From NCBI RefSeq assembly GCF_040529045.1, contig NZ_CP131914.1, positions 4,743,151-4,807,150 on the forward strand: a stretch of DNA of 64,000 bases, in the 5' to 3' direction. This DNA comes from Xanthomonas indica. Its GTDB lineage: Bacteria; Pseudomonadota; Gammaproteobacteria; Xanthomonadales; Xanthomonadaceae. Below are positions 47,818-59,593 of this stretch, piece after piece. Below the pieces are notes generated by a model, which was not told the DNA's origin, did not search any database, and was given only the letters and a program-made list of their open reading frames with translations. Within the stretch, counting starts at the first letter, position 1. Every line of letters begins with the position of its first letter. A program made the position numbers and the translations under genes.

Positions 47818-47883
47818 GTAGGAGCGGCTTCAGCCGCGACAGGCTGGCCGGGAACGCCCGGTCGCGGCTGAAGCCGCTCCTAC
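47818..47883. repeat. REP-like palindrome, copy 3
   Basis: Arms GTAGGAGCGGCTTCAGCCGC and the reverse complement are separated by about 20 bases. It lies between icd and aceK and could adjust the relative amounts of their transcripts if the two are cotranscribed. Confidence 0.9.
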
Positions 47884-47906
47884 CGGACGTTTCCTGCGCC
47901 GGAAAT

Positions 47907-47938
47907 GCAAAGGGCCGTCCCGAGGGGCGGCCCTTTGC
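47907..47938 (-). terminator. Probable terminator after icd
   Basis: On the minus strand an 11-bp stem (GCAAAGGGCCG with CGGCCCTTTGC) closes a 10-base loop about 20 bases after the icd stop codon and is followed by ATTTCC. The T-run is weak, so partial read-through into aceK is possible. Confidence 0.6.
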
Positions 47939-47958
47939 GTCACGCTCGGCTCGAGCGA

Positions 47959-51205
<3,247 letters not shown>

Positions 51206-51259
51206 CGGGAACAGACTCCTGTCGGAATGGCGAAGAGGGGGTGGTGGGGACGCGCCTTG

Positions 51260-51553
51260 TCAGGCGCCGGCGGGCAACTTGAGCGTCTGGCCCGGATAGA
51301 TCTTGTCGGGGTCGGCGAGCACATCGCGGTTGGCCTCGAAGATGCGTGTCCAGGCATTGCCGTCGCCGTAATGCAGCTTGGCGATCTTGGAGAGCGAATC
51401 GCCGGGCTTGACCACATACACCTGCTGCACCTGCTCGGCCGTGCTGTCGACCTTGCTCTGCACGGCGGAGAAATCCGCCTTCTGCACGACGTCGGCCGTG
51501 GTATCCACCTTGGCGGTGACTGCCGAGAAGTCGGCGCGTTTTTCGCTGTTCAT
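51260..51553 (-). CDS. LysM protein with duplicated N-terminal segment
   Basis: A 97-residue protein. Residues 46-95 are one LysM domain (YVVKPGDSLSKIAKLHYGDG, IYPGQTLKLP). The N-terminal 43 residues consist of a tandem duplication: KRADFSAVTAKVDTTADVVQ (5-24) and KADFSAVQSKVDSTAEQVQ (25-43). There is no signal peptide. It resembles the short LysM/BON potassium-binding protein Kbp (YgaU) in size and LysM placement, but the BON domain is replaced by the repeat. It may be cytoplasmic. It precedes the lipoprotein gene on the same strand and could share its transcript. Confidence 0.82.
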   Translation of the reverse strand: MNSEKRADFSAVTAKVDTTADVVQKADFSAVQSKVDSTAEQVQQVYVVKPGDSLSKIAKLHYGDGNAWTRIFEANRDVLADPDKIYPGQTLKLPAGA

Positions 51554-51810
51554 CGCGTTGCTCCCTGCGTGATGGGACGCTGCCACGGTGTCACAGGATT
51601 TGTTAAAAAAGGATCGCGCGGCCGTGAATCGCGTAGACGCGGTTCAGGCGCGCGACGTGCATCGAACGTGACGACAGGGGGCTGTCGTCCAAGCAGTCGG
51701 GACCTGTGCGCAACACGCACATCGCACGCACGCTGCAGCCGCCGAGCGCAGGCGAGCGCAGATGCCGACAGCGCCGCACGATCGCGGTGACGGCGCGGTG
51801 TCAGAGTCGG

Positions 51811-52629
51811 TTACTGGCGCAGATCGCGAAGGAAGCTCAGCGGTTCGGCCACGTCCGGGGTGGCGCGCCAGGGATTGATGTCCAGGCCGCCACGGCGGGT
51901 GTAGCGCGCCTCCACCTGCAGCGACTGCGGGCGGCAGCGCGTCATCAGGTCGTGGAAGATGCGCTCGACGCACTGCTCGTGGAAGCCAGCATGCTCACGG
52001 AAGCTGATCAGGTAGCGCAGCAGGCCCTCGCGGTCGATGCGGCCACCGCGGTAGCGCAGGTGCAACGACGCCCAGTCGGGCTGGCCGGTGACCGGGCAGT
52101 TGGACTTGAGCAATTCGCTGGTCAGGGTCTCTTCGACCACCTCGCTGTCGGCGGCGGACAGGAAGTTCGGACGCGGCGGGCCGTAGCAGTCGATGGCGAT
52201 GTCCAGCGCGTCCAGCGACTCGCCCTCGCCCAGCGTGTCGATCGGCGGCAGGCCGAATTCCATCGCCACGTCGGCGCCGGCACGCGCCGACAGGTCGGTG
52301 ACGATGCAACTGCGCAGCGCCTCGGCGCTGTTGAAGCGCATCGCGTTGAGCGAGTTGAGATAGAGCTTGAGCGACTTGGATTCGATCAGATTCGGCGAGG
52401 CGCACGGCACCTGCAGGGTCGCGGTGGCGACGCAGGGCTTGCCCTGCGCATCGAGCCAGCTCAGTTCGTAGGCATGCCAGCGGTCGACGCCGAAGAACGG
52501 CAGCGCCGCGGGGTCGAGACCGATCTCGGTACGCGCCGCGGCGCGCGGGATGGGAAACAGCAGCGCGGGATCGTACTGCGACGGGTAGGCGACCTCGCGG
52601 CCGAGGCTGGAATCCTGGGGGGTGTTCAT
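51811..52629 (-). CDS. queF: NADPH-dependent 7-cyano-7-deazaguanine reductase QueF
   Basis: A 272-residue enzyme that reduces preQ0 to preQ1 in queuosine tRNA modification; the long two-domain E. coli form has 282 residues. The QueF motif [17 protein letters not shown] lies at 83-99. The catalytic cysteine is C178 in [13 protein letters not shown], with D185 as the acid. [18 protein letters not shown] and [14 protein letters not shown] complete the T-fold active site. It is a lone gene; heptamer and REP-like repeats fill the space upstream. The start at [17 protein letters not shown] matches the family. Confidence 0.95.
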   Translation of the reverse strand: MNTPQDSSLGREVAYPSQYDPALLFPIPRAAARTEIGLDPAALPFFGVDRWHAYELSWLDAQGKPCVATATLQVPCASPNLIESKSLKLYLNSLNAMRFNSAEALRSCIVTDLSARAGADVAMEFGLPPIDTLGEGESLDALDIAIDCYGPPRPNFLSAADSEVVEETLTSELLKSNCPVTGQPDWASLHLRYRGGRIDREGLLRYLISFREHAGFHEQCVERIFHDLMTRCRPQSLQVEARYTRRGGLDINPWRATPDVAEPLSFLRDLRQ

Positions 52630-52670
52630 GTGGTGCAGTGTAGCGGGCGCGTTCTGGCTGGGAGGTGTAT

Positions 52671-52708
52671 GGGCGGGGAGTGGGGAGTGGGGATTCGGGA
52701 TGGGCTGA
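52671..52708 (+). repeat. GGGAATC-type heptamer array, left
   Basis: Units GGCGGGGAGTGGGGAGTGG, GGATTCGGGATGGG run through this stretch. The reverse-complement partner is at 53148-53175, so the two enclose the whole REP-containing block. Confidence 0.6.
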
Positions 52709-52808
52709 AGCGATGCTGCACGTGCTTGCGTCGAGGTGCTTGCGTCGCTGCAAGGCTTCATGCGTCGCGACTGAAGTCGCTCCCACAGAGGCGATCCAGC
52801 GCCGCGCG

Positions 52809-52875
52809 CGTAGGAGCGGCTTCAGCCGCGACAGCCCTCCCGGTAGCGCCCGTCGCGGCTGAAGCCGCTCCTACG
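52809..52875. repeat. REP-like palindrome, copy 4
   Basis: Arms CGTAGGAGCGGCTTCAGCCG with CGAC, and the reverse complement, about 19 bases apart. It is part of repeat copy A. Confidence 0.9.
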
Positions 52876-53006
52876 GGGAAAGGGCGCAGGGCACATGCAC
52901 GCGTCTGGAAGGGCGGCCACGATTGGTACCGAAGGAATCCTTCGGCTCAGGGCTTCGCGCGTCGCGACTGACGTCGCTCCCACAGAGGCGATCCAGCGCC
53001 GCGCGT

Positions 53007-53073
53007 CGTAGGAGCGGCTTCAGCCGCGACAGCCTTCCCGGTAACGCCCGTCGCGGCTGAAGCCGCTCCTACG
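53007..53073. repeat. REP-like palindrome, copy 5
   Basis: The same element as copy 4, with two changes in the loop (CTTCCCGGTAACG against CCTCCCGGTAGCG). It is part of repeat copy B. Confidence 0.9.
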
Positions 53074-53147
53074 GATGTCCATCTGTCCATCGCTGCCGGG
53101 CCGACGCACGATGCCGTTACGGGGCTGCGGGACTGCCGCTTTTACCA

Positions 53148-53175
53148 ATCCCCACTCCCGATTCCCCACTCCCGC
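53148..53175 (-). repeat. GGGAATC-type heptamer array, right
   Basis: Reads CCCCACTCCCGATTCCCCAC then TCCCGCCCC on the plus strand, the reverse complement of the array at 52671-52708. It ends 5 bases before the stop codon of the M20 gene. Confidence 0.65.
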
Positions 53176-53179
53176 CCCT

Positions 53180-54496
53180 TCAGGCCTCCGGCTTCATCCC
53201 CAGATAATCCAAGGACACCTGCAGCATCGCGCGCAGGCCGACGTCCAGGGCGGTCTCGTCGAGCAGGAACTGCGGCGAGTGGTTGCTGGGCGCGGTCGCG
53301 GGGTCGATGCCGGGGCCGGTGGCGCCGACGAAGAAGAACATCGACGGCACCTGCTGCGCGTAGTACGAGAAATCCTCCGCGCCCATCTGCAGCGGCGGTT
53401 CGTAGACGTTGCCGGCGCCGACCACCGCCTGCAGGCTGGGCAGCATGCGCGCGGTCAGTGCCGGGTCGTTGACCGTGGCCGGGTTGCCGTCCTGGTCGGG
53501 CACGTGCGCCTCGGCCTTGGCGCCGTGCGCGGCGGCGGTGTGCTCGGCCACGGTCTTGAGGTCGGCGAAGATCTGCTGGCGCATGCCCTCGTCGAAGGTG
53601 CGGATGGTGCCGACCATCTCCACGTCGTCGGGAATGATGTTGTAGCGGATGCCGCCCTTGATCGCGCCGAAGCTGAGCACCGCCGGCTGCTTGGACAGGT
53701 TGGCGCGGCGGCTGATCACGCTCTGCGCGGCGCCGATCAGGTCGGCGCTGGCCACGATCGGGTCGATGCCGTTCCACGGCGCCGAGCCGTGGGTCTGGCG
53801 GCCGACCACCTTGATGCTGAAGCGGTCCGAGGCGGCCATCAGCGGGCCGCCGCGCACCGCGATCTTGCCGGCCTGGACGCTGGAGAACACGTGCAGGCCG
53901 AACATCGCCTGCGGCTTGAAGTCGCGGAACAGGCCTTCCTTGAGCATCAGCGAGGCGCCGCCCTCTTCGTTGCCCGGCGCGCCCTCCTCCGACGGCTGGA
54001 ACACCAGCATGACCTCGCCCGGCAGCTGCGCGCGCATCGCCACCAGGGCCTCGGCCACGCCGAGCAGGATCGCGGTGTGCGCGTCGTGGCCGCAGGCGTG
54101 CATCACCCCCACGGTCTCGCCGCGGTACTCGCCGGTGGCCTTGGAGGCGAACGGCAGGCCGGTCTGCTCGGTCACCGGCAGCGCGTCCATGTCCGCGCGC
54201 AGGGCGATCTTCGGCCCGGGCAGCGCGCCTTTGACGATCGCCACCACGCCGTGGTGGGCGATGCCGGTCTGCGGCTTCAGGCCCAGCGCGCGCAGCCGCT
54301 CGGCGACCTTGGCGGCGGTGCGCTCCTCGCGATTGGACAGCTCCGGGTGCTGGTGGAAGTCGCGCCGCCACTCCACCACCTTGGCCTGCAGCCTGGCCGC
54401 GGCAGCCGCCACCTCCGGGCGCTCGGCGCTCTGCCCCCAGGCTAGGGCGGGGACGGCGAACAGCATCGCGGACAGCAGGCGGGACAGGCGCGGCAT
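53180..54496 (-). CDS. Secreted M20 family amidohydrolase
   Basis: A 438-residue metallohydrolase of the M20D (IAA-amino acid hydrolase / hippurate hydrolase) group. Residues 1-21 are a signal peptide (AVPALAWGQ), so it acts in the periplasm. Metal ligands are in LRADMDALPV (99-108), VMHACGHDAHTAI (131-143) and FQPSEEGAPG (about 166-175). QTHGSAPWNGIDP and a late APSNHSPQF supply the remaining active-site histidines. It should cleave N-acyl amino acids or amide conjugates; the substrate is unknown. Divergent from the RND efflux operon, with a 288-base gap that must hold both promoters. Confidence 0.9.
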   Translation of the reverse strand: MPRLSRLLSAMLFAVPALAWGQSAERPEVAAAAARLQAKVVEWRRDFHQHPELSNREERTAAKVAERLRALGLKPQTGIAHHGVVAIVKGALPGPKIALRADMDALPVTEQTGLPFASKATGEYRGETVGVMHACGHDAHTAILLGVAEALVAMRAQLPGEVMLVFQPSEEGAPGNEEGGASLMLKEGLFRDFKPQAMFGLHVFSSVQAGKIAVRGGPLMAASDRFSIKVVGRQTHGSAPWNGIDPIVASADLIGAAQSVISRRANLSKQPAVLSFGAIKGGIRYNIIPDDVEMVGTIRTFDEGMRQQIFADLKTVAEHTAAAHGAKAEAHVPDQDGNPATVNDPALTARMLPSLQAVVGAGNVYEPPLQMGAEDFSYYAQQVPSMFFFVGATGPGIDPATAPSNHSPQFLLDETALDVGLRAMLQVSLDYLGMKPEA

Positions 54497-54784
54497 GGCA
54501 GGACTCCAGGTCGGGACGCAACAGGCGTTCAGTCAATGTAGTGCATCGGCGGCCGGCCGGGGGCGGCCGTGGATCCCGCCGCGGTGAAAAAACCCTTGCG
54601 AATCCGTGTCAACCGATGCGCCGCCGGTGCGTTGCGAGAGCGAACGACCGGCCTCGCCCGCCCGCGGGGTCTGTCCCTTCAGTCATGGTCCAATCGCAAC
54701 GCGCCGGCGATATGCTTTCGCGACCGTTGCACCAGCCACTGCGGGAGGGTCCTCCACCCCGCCTCGCCACAGGAGTTTCCCCGG

Positions 54785-56023
54785 ATGTCGCGTTTCTGGA
54801 AGATTGCGCTGCTGATCCTCGCAGCGGTGGCCTTGGTGGTGGTGGGCACGCGTTTCATGCGCGGCGGCGGGCATCACAAGGGTGGCGACGCCGGCATGGG
54901 CGAGGACAGCGACAACACGCCGGTGCCGGTCACGGTAGTCGCCGCCAGCAGCCAGGCGGTGCCGATCTACGCCACCGCCACCGGCACGGTGACCGCGCTG
55001 AGCACCGTCACCGTCAGCCCGCAGGTCGGCGGCCAGCTGATGAGCCTGAACTTCCGCGAAGGCCAGGAAGTCAAGAAGGGCGAGCTGCTGGCGCAGATCG
55101 ACCCGCGCTCGCTGCAGGCCAGCTACGACCAGGCCGCGGCGAGCAAGCGCCAGAACCAGGCGCTGCTGGCCACCGCGCGCTCCACCTTCCAGCGCTCCGA
55201 CTCGCCGGCCTACCGCCAGTACGTGGCCAAGACCGACCTGGACACGCAGCGCAATCAGGTGGCGCAGTACGAAGCGGCGGTCGCCGCCAACGACGCGCAG
55301 ATGCGCGCGGCGCAGGTGCAGTTGCAGTACACCCGCATCCTCGCCCCCAGCGACGGCATCGCCGGCATCCGCGGGGTGGACGTGGGCAACATCGTCAGCA
55401 CCAGCAGCACCATCGTCACCATCACCCAGGTGCACCCGATCTACGTCACCTTCAACCTGCCCGAGATCCAACTGCAGGACGTGCGCCAGGCGCAGGCGGC
55501 GGCGCCGCTGCCGGTGGCGGCGCTGGACCGCACCGACGCGCATCCGATCGCCGCCGACGGCCAGGTCGACGTGATCGACAACCAGATCAGCGCCGACACC
55601 GGCACCTTCAAGGTCCGCGCGGTGTTCCCGAACAACGACCGCGCGCTGTGGCCGGGCCAGTTCGTCAACGTGCGCCTGACCCTGCGCACCGTGCCCGACG
55701 GGGTGGTGGTGCCGACCCAGGCGGTGCAGCGCGGCCCCAACGGCGACTACGTGTACGTGGTGCAGGCCGACAACACGGTCAAGATGCAGACGGTCAAGCA
55801 GGGCGCGGAAGTCGGCGACAGCCAGGTGCAGCTGACCGAAGGCCTGAAGGCCGGCGAGCGGGTGGTCACCGAAGGCCAGTTCCGGCTCAAGCCCGGCACC
55901 AAGGTGACCGCGCTGAAGCCGGGCGAGGCGCCGCCGGAGCCGACCGAGGCCGAACTGAAGGCCGCCGAGGGCAAGCAGCAGCAACGCGGCGGTGGACGCC
56001 GCGGCGGCGGCGGGCCGCGCTGA
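54785..56023 (+). CDS. mdtA: RND efflux periplasmic adaptor, MdtA-like
   Basis: A 412-residue membrane fusion protein. An N-terminal membrane anchor covers about 7-22 (ALLILAAVALVVVGT), then a short histidine/glycine linker. The biotinyl-lipoyl half motifs are SPQVGGQLMSLNFREGQEV and YTRILAPSDGIAGIRGVDVG, with a helical hairpin between. Beta-barrel (VHPIYVTFNLPE) and membrane-proximal domains (VPTQAVQRGPNGDYVYVV) follow. The tail is rich in Q, R and G (residues 398-412). It links inner-membrane permeases to an outer-membrane channel. It is first in the operon with two RND permeases, as in mdtABC. The gene name is by family and order. Confidence 0.88.
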   Translation: MSRFWKIALLILAAVALVVVGTRFMRGGGHHKGGDAGMGEDSDNTPVPVTVVAASSQAVPIYATATGTVTALSTVTVSPQVGGQLMSLNFREGQEVKKGELLAQIDPRSLQASYDQAAASKRQNQALLATARSTFQRSDSPAYRQYVAKTDLDTQRNQVAQYEAAVAANDAQMRAAQVQLQYTRILAPSDGIAGIRGVDVGNIVSTSSTIVTITQVHPIYVTFNLPEIQLQDVRQAQAAAPLPVAALDRTDAHPIAADGQVDVIDNQISADTGTFKVRAVFPNNDRALWPGQFVNVRLTLRTVPDGVVVPTQAVQRGPNGDYVYVVQADNTVKMQTVKQGAEVGDSQVQLTEGLKAGERVVTEGQFRLKPGTKVTALKPGEAPPEPTEAELKAAEGKQQQRGGGRRGGGGPR

Positions 56024-56211
56024 GCGCGCCGCGCGCCCTGGCCAGGACCGTGCCGCGCCCGCGCGGCCGGCCGCGACTGGGGCGCCTGCAGGCGGCGGCG
56101 TCGCCATGCCGCGCCGCGATCGCGGCGCGGGGCCACGGCCGCCGCTGATTCCGCCGTTTTCCCCGGCGCCGGCGCGGCCGCGCCGGACTCTCACCAGCAA
56201 GGATCTTCCCC

Positions 56212-59200
56212 GTGGGCTTTTCGACGATCTTCATCCGCCGCCCGATCGCCACCACCTTGCTGATGGCAGGCGTGCTGCTGCTCGGCATCCTCGGCTACCG
56301 GCAGCTGCCGGTGTCGGCGCTGCCGGAAATCGACGCGCCCAGCCTGGTAGTGACCACGCAATATCCCGGCGCCAACGCCAGCACCATGGCCTCGCTGGTG
56401 ACCACGCCGCTGGAGCGGCAGCTCGGGCAGATCTCCGGGCTGCAGATGATGACCTCCGACTCGTCGGCCGGCCTGTCCACGATCGTGCTGCAGTTCGCGA
56501 TGGACCGCGACATCGACATCGCCGCGCAGGACGTGCAGGCGGCGATCCGCCAGTCCACCCTGCCCTCCTCGCTGCCCTACCAGCCGGTCTACAACCGGGT
56601 GAACCCGGCCGACGCGGCGATCCTCACCCTCAAGCTCAGCTCCGACACGCTGCCGCTGCGCGACGTCAACAACTACGCCGACTCGATCCTGGCCCAGCGC
56701 CTGTCGCAGGTGCCGGGCGTGGGCCTGGTGTCGATCGCCGGCAACGTGCGCCCGGCGGTGCGCATCCAGGTCAATCCGGCGCAGCTGTCGAACATGGGCC
56801 TGACCATGGAGGCGCTGCGCAGCGCGCTGACCCAGACCAACGTCAACGCGCCGAAGGGCTCGCTCAACGGCAAGACCCAGTCCTACAGCATCGGCACCAA
56901 CGACCAGCTGTCCAGCGCCGCCGAGTACCGCGACACCGTCATCAGCTACAAGAACGGCGCGCCGGTGCGGCTGTCGGACGTGGCCAAGGTGGTGGACGGG
57001 GTGGAGAACGACCAGCTCGCCGCCTGGGCCGACGGCAAGCCGGCGGTGCTGCTGGAAGTGCGCCGCCAGCCCGGTGCCAACATCGTGCAGACGGTGGAGC
57101 AGATCCGCGCGATCCTGCCGCAGCTGCAGGGCGTGTTGCCGGCCGGCGTGCACCTGGACGTGTTCTCCGACCGCACCGAGACCATCCGCGCCTCGGTGCA
57201 CGAGGTCAAGTTCACCCTGATCCTGACCATCGGCCTGGTGGTGGCGGTGATCTTCGTGTTCCTGCGCCGGCTGTGGGCCACGGTGATCCCGTCGGTGGCG
57301 GTGCCGCTGTCGCTGGCCGGCACCTTCGCGGTGATGGCCTTCGCCGGCATGTCGCTGGACAACCTGTCGCTGATGGCGCTGGTGGTCGCCACCGGCTTCG
57401 TGGTCGACGATGCGATCGTGATGATCGAGAACATCGTGCGCTACATCGAACAGGGCAAGAGCGGCCGCGAGGCCGCGGAGATCGGCGCACGCCAGATCGG
57501 CTTCACCGTGCTGTCGCTGACCGTGTCGCTGGTGGCGGTGTTCCTGCCGCTGATCCTGATGCCCGGCGTCACCGGCCGCCTGTTCCACGAGTTCGCCTGG
57601 GTGCTGAGCATCGCGGTGGTGATCTCGATGCTGGTGTCGCTGACGCTCACGCCGATGATGTGCGCCTACCTGCTCAAGCCCGACGCCCTGCCCGAGGGCG
57701 AGGACGCGCACGAGCGCGCGGCGGCGGCCGGCAAGACCACGCTGTGGTCGCGCACCGTGGGGCTGTACGAACGCAGCCTGGACTGGGTGCTGGGCCACCA
57801 GAAGCTGACCCTGCTGGTGGCGCTGGCGACCATGGTGCTGACCGTGCTGCTGTACGTGGTGATCCCCAAGGGCCTGCTGCCCGAGCAGGACACCGGGCTG
57901 ATCACCGGCGTGGTCCAGGCCGACCAGAACGTGGCGTTCCCGCAGATGGAGCAGCGCACCCAGGCGGTGGCCGAGGCGTTGCGCCGCGACCCGGCGGTGA
58001 CCGGCGTGGCCGCCTTCATCGGCGCCGGCTCGATGAACCCCACGCTCAACCAGGGCCAGCTCAGCATCGTGCTGAAGCCGCGCAGCGACCGCGACAGCCT
58101 GGAAGACCTGCTGCCGCGGCTGCAGAAGGCGGTGGCCGGGCTGCCCGGCGTGGCGCTGTACCTGAAGCCGGTGCAGGACGTGACCCTGGACACCCGCGTG
58201 GCCGCCACCGAGTACCAGTACTCGCTCTCGGACGTGGACAGCACCGAACTGGCGACTCAGGCCACGCGCCTGACCGAGGCGCTGCGCAAGCGCCCGGAAC
58301 TGGCCGACGTGGACAACAACCTGGCCAACCAGGGCCGCGCACTGGAACTGCGCGTGGATCGCGACAAGGCCAGCGCCCTCGGCGTGCCGATGCAGACCAT
58401 CGACGACACGCTGTACGACGCCTTCGGCCAGCGCCAGATCTCCACCATCTTCACCCAGCTCAACCAGTACCGCGTGGTGCTGGAAGTGGCGCCGGAGTTC
58501 CGCACCAGCACCGCGCTGCTGAACCAATTGGCGGTGGCCAGCAACGGCAGCGGCGCGTTGACCGCCAGCAACGCCACCAGCTTCGGCCAGACCACTTCCA
58601 GCAACTCGTCCACCGCCACCGGCATCGGCGCACAGAACACCGGCATCACCGTCGGCAGTGGCGGCACCGTGCCCTTGGCGGCCGTGGCCGAGGCCAAGCA
58701 GTCGACCACGCCGCTGGTGGTCAGCCACCAGCAGCAGCTGCCGGCGGTGACGGTCTCGTTCAACCTGGCGCCGGGCTATTCGCTGTCGCAGGCGGTGGCG
58801 GCGATCGAGGAGACCCGCGCGCAGCTGCAGTTGCCGCCGCAGCTGCATGCCGAGTTCATCGGCAAGGCCGCCGAATTCACCGGCAGCCAGACCGACGTGG
58901 TGTGGCTGCTGCTGGCCTCGGTGGTGCTGATCTACATCGTGCTGGGCGTGCTCTACGAGAGCTACATCCACCCGCTGACGATCATCTCCACCCTGCCGCC
59001 GGCCGGCGTCGGCGCGCTGCTGGCGCTGATGCTGTGCGGGCTGAGCCTGTCGGTGGACGGCATCGTCGGCATCGTGCTGCTGATCGGCATCGTCAAGAAG
59101 AACGCGATCATGATGATCGACTTCGCGATCGACGCGCGCCGCGAGGGCGCCAGCGCCCACGACGCGATCCGCCGCGCCTGCCTGCTGCGCTTCCGCCCGA

Positions 59201-59445
59201 TCATGATGACCACCGCCGCGGCCATGCTCGGCGCGCTGCCGCTGGCGCTGGGCGACGGCATCGGTTCGGAACTGCGCCGCCCGCTGGGCATCTCCATCGT
59301 CGGCGGCCTGCTGCTGTCGCAGCTGGTCACCCTCTACACCACGCCGGTGATCTACCTGTACATGGAACGCGCCTCCGAGCGTGTGCGGACCTGGCGCGAG
59401 CGGCGCGCGGCGCGGCACGCGACGGCGGCGGAGGGGCGGGCGTGA
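56212..59445 (+). CDS. mdtB: RND efflux permease, MdtB-like
   Basis: A 1077-residue inner-membrane proton/drug antiporter with 12 helices and two large periplasmic loops. FIRRPIATTLLMAGVLLLG opens the protein. Helix 4 has GFVVDDAIVMIENIVRYIE, with the paired aspartates of the proton relay. GIVKKNAIMMIDFAIDARR and LLRFRPIMMTTAAAMLGALP are the second-half signatures. Compared with E. coli MdtB there is a serine/threonine/asparagine-rich insertion of about 40 residues in the second periplasmic loop (about 776-820). GTG at 56212 is chosen: AAGGA lies 8 bases upstream and the sequence aligns from there. It lies 188 bases after mdtA. Confidence 0.92.
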   Translation: MGFSTIFIRRPIATTLLMAGVLLLGILGYRQLPVSALPEIDAPSLVVTTQYPGANASTMASLVTTPLERQLGQISGLQMMTSDSSAGLSTIVLQFAMDRDIDIAAQDVQAAIRQSTLPSSLPYQPVYNRVNPADAAILTLKLSSDTLPLRDVNNYADSILAQRLSQVPGVGLVSIAGNVRPAVRIQVNPAQLSNMGLTMEALRSALTQTNVNAPKGSLNGKTQSYSIGTNDQLSSAAEYRDTVISYKNGAPVRLSDVAKVVDGVENDQLAAWADGKPAVLLEVRRQPGANIVQTVEQIRAILPQLQGVLPAGVHLDVFSDRTETIRASVHEVKFTLILTIGLVVAVIFVFLRRLWATVIPSVAVPLSLAGTFAVMAFAGMSLDNLSLMALVVATGFVVDDAIVMIENIVRYIEQGKSGREAAEIGARQIGFTVLSLTVSLVAVFLPLILMPGVTGRLFHEFAWVLSIAVVISMLVSLTLTPMMCAYLLKPDALPEGEDAHERAAAAGKTTLWSRTVGLYERSLDWVLGHQKLTLLVALATMVLTVLLYVVIPKGLLPEQDTGLITGVVQADQNVAFPQMEQRTQAVAEALRRDPAVTGVAAFIGAGSMNPTLNQGQLSIVLKPRSDRDSLEDLLPRLQKAVAGLPGVALYLKPVQDVTLDTRVAATEYQYSLSDVDSTELATQATRLTEALRKRPELADVDNNLANQGRALELRVDRDKASALGVPMQTIDDTLYDAFGQRQISTIFTQLNQYRVVLEVAPEFRTSTALLNQLAVASNGSGALTASNATSFGQTTSSNSSTATGIGAQNTGITVGSGGTVPLAAVAEAKQSTTPLVVSHQQQLPAVTVSFNLAPGYSLSQAVAAIEETRAQLQLPPQLHAEFIGKAAEFTGSQTDVVWLLLASVVLIYIVLGVLYESYIHPLTIISTLPPAGVGALLALMLCGLSLSVDGIVGIVLLIGIVKKNAIMMIDFAIDARREGASAHDAIRRACLLRFRPIMMTTAAAMLGALPLALGDGIGSELRRPLGISIVGGLLLSQLVTLYTTPVIYLYMERASERVRTWRERRAARHATAAEGRA

Positions 59446-59446
59446 G

Positions 59447-59590
59447 AGGCCGGGAATCGGGAATCGGGAATCAGGAATCGGAAAGCGCCGTGTCCGCGCG
59501 CTGCCGACTCGTTCACTTCATGCCGGATCCCCGGAAGACTGACACCGGGCGCGTACTGCGACTCCCGATTCCCCATTCCCCATTCCCGGT
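59447..59590. repeat. Inverted heptamer arrays inside the efflux operon
   Basis: The gap between the two permease genes contains GGGAATCGGGAATCGGGAAT and similar units at about 59453-59480, and their reverse complement (CCCGATTCCCCATTCCCCAT and on) at about 59566-59590. The right array runs to a few bases before the ATG of the second permease, so a hairpin would bury its ribosome binding region. Confidence 0.8.
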
Positions 59591-59593
59591 CTC

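Larger units (their letters stand above)
52754..53073. repeat. Two direct copies of a 120-base compound repeat
   Basis: Copy A is at 52754-52875 and copy B at 52951-53073. Each reads GGCTTC, a short GCGACTGA(A/C)GTCGC palindrome, CTCCCACAGAGGCGATCCAG, then a complete REP-like palindrome. They differ at only a few positions, so the duplication is recent or kept uniform by conversion. Confidence 0.85.
52630..53179. other. Repeat-filled intergenic region, queF to M20 gene
   Basis: This 550-base gap has no gene. It contains an outer inverted pair of GGGA(G/A)T-type heptamers (about 52671-52708 and 53148-53175) and, inside them, two copies of a compound repeat of about 120 bases, each holding a REP-like palindrome. 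It is the most repeat-dense gap in the window. Confidence 0.8.

Noticed and set aside
51554..51586. An 11-residue extension of the LysM protein (MAASHHAGSNA).
   Set aside because: The internal ATG gives a start that leads directly into the repeat. The extension has no ribosome binding site that I can see.
52630..53179. The repeat-rich gaps as a CRISPR array.
   Set aside because: The repeats are palindromic REP-like units and 7-base tandem units without regular unique spacers, and there are no cas genes.
56191..59418. A 1075-residue open frame antisense to mdtB, and similar long antisense frames over rho and rhlB.
   Set aside because: The composition (runs of H, Q, R, V and G) is typical of antisense frames in GC-rich genes, and no motif or start signal supports them.
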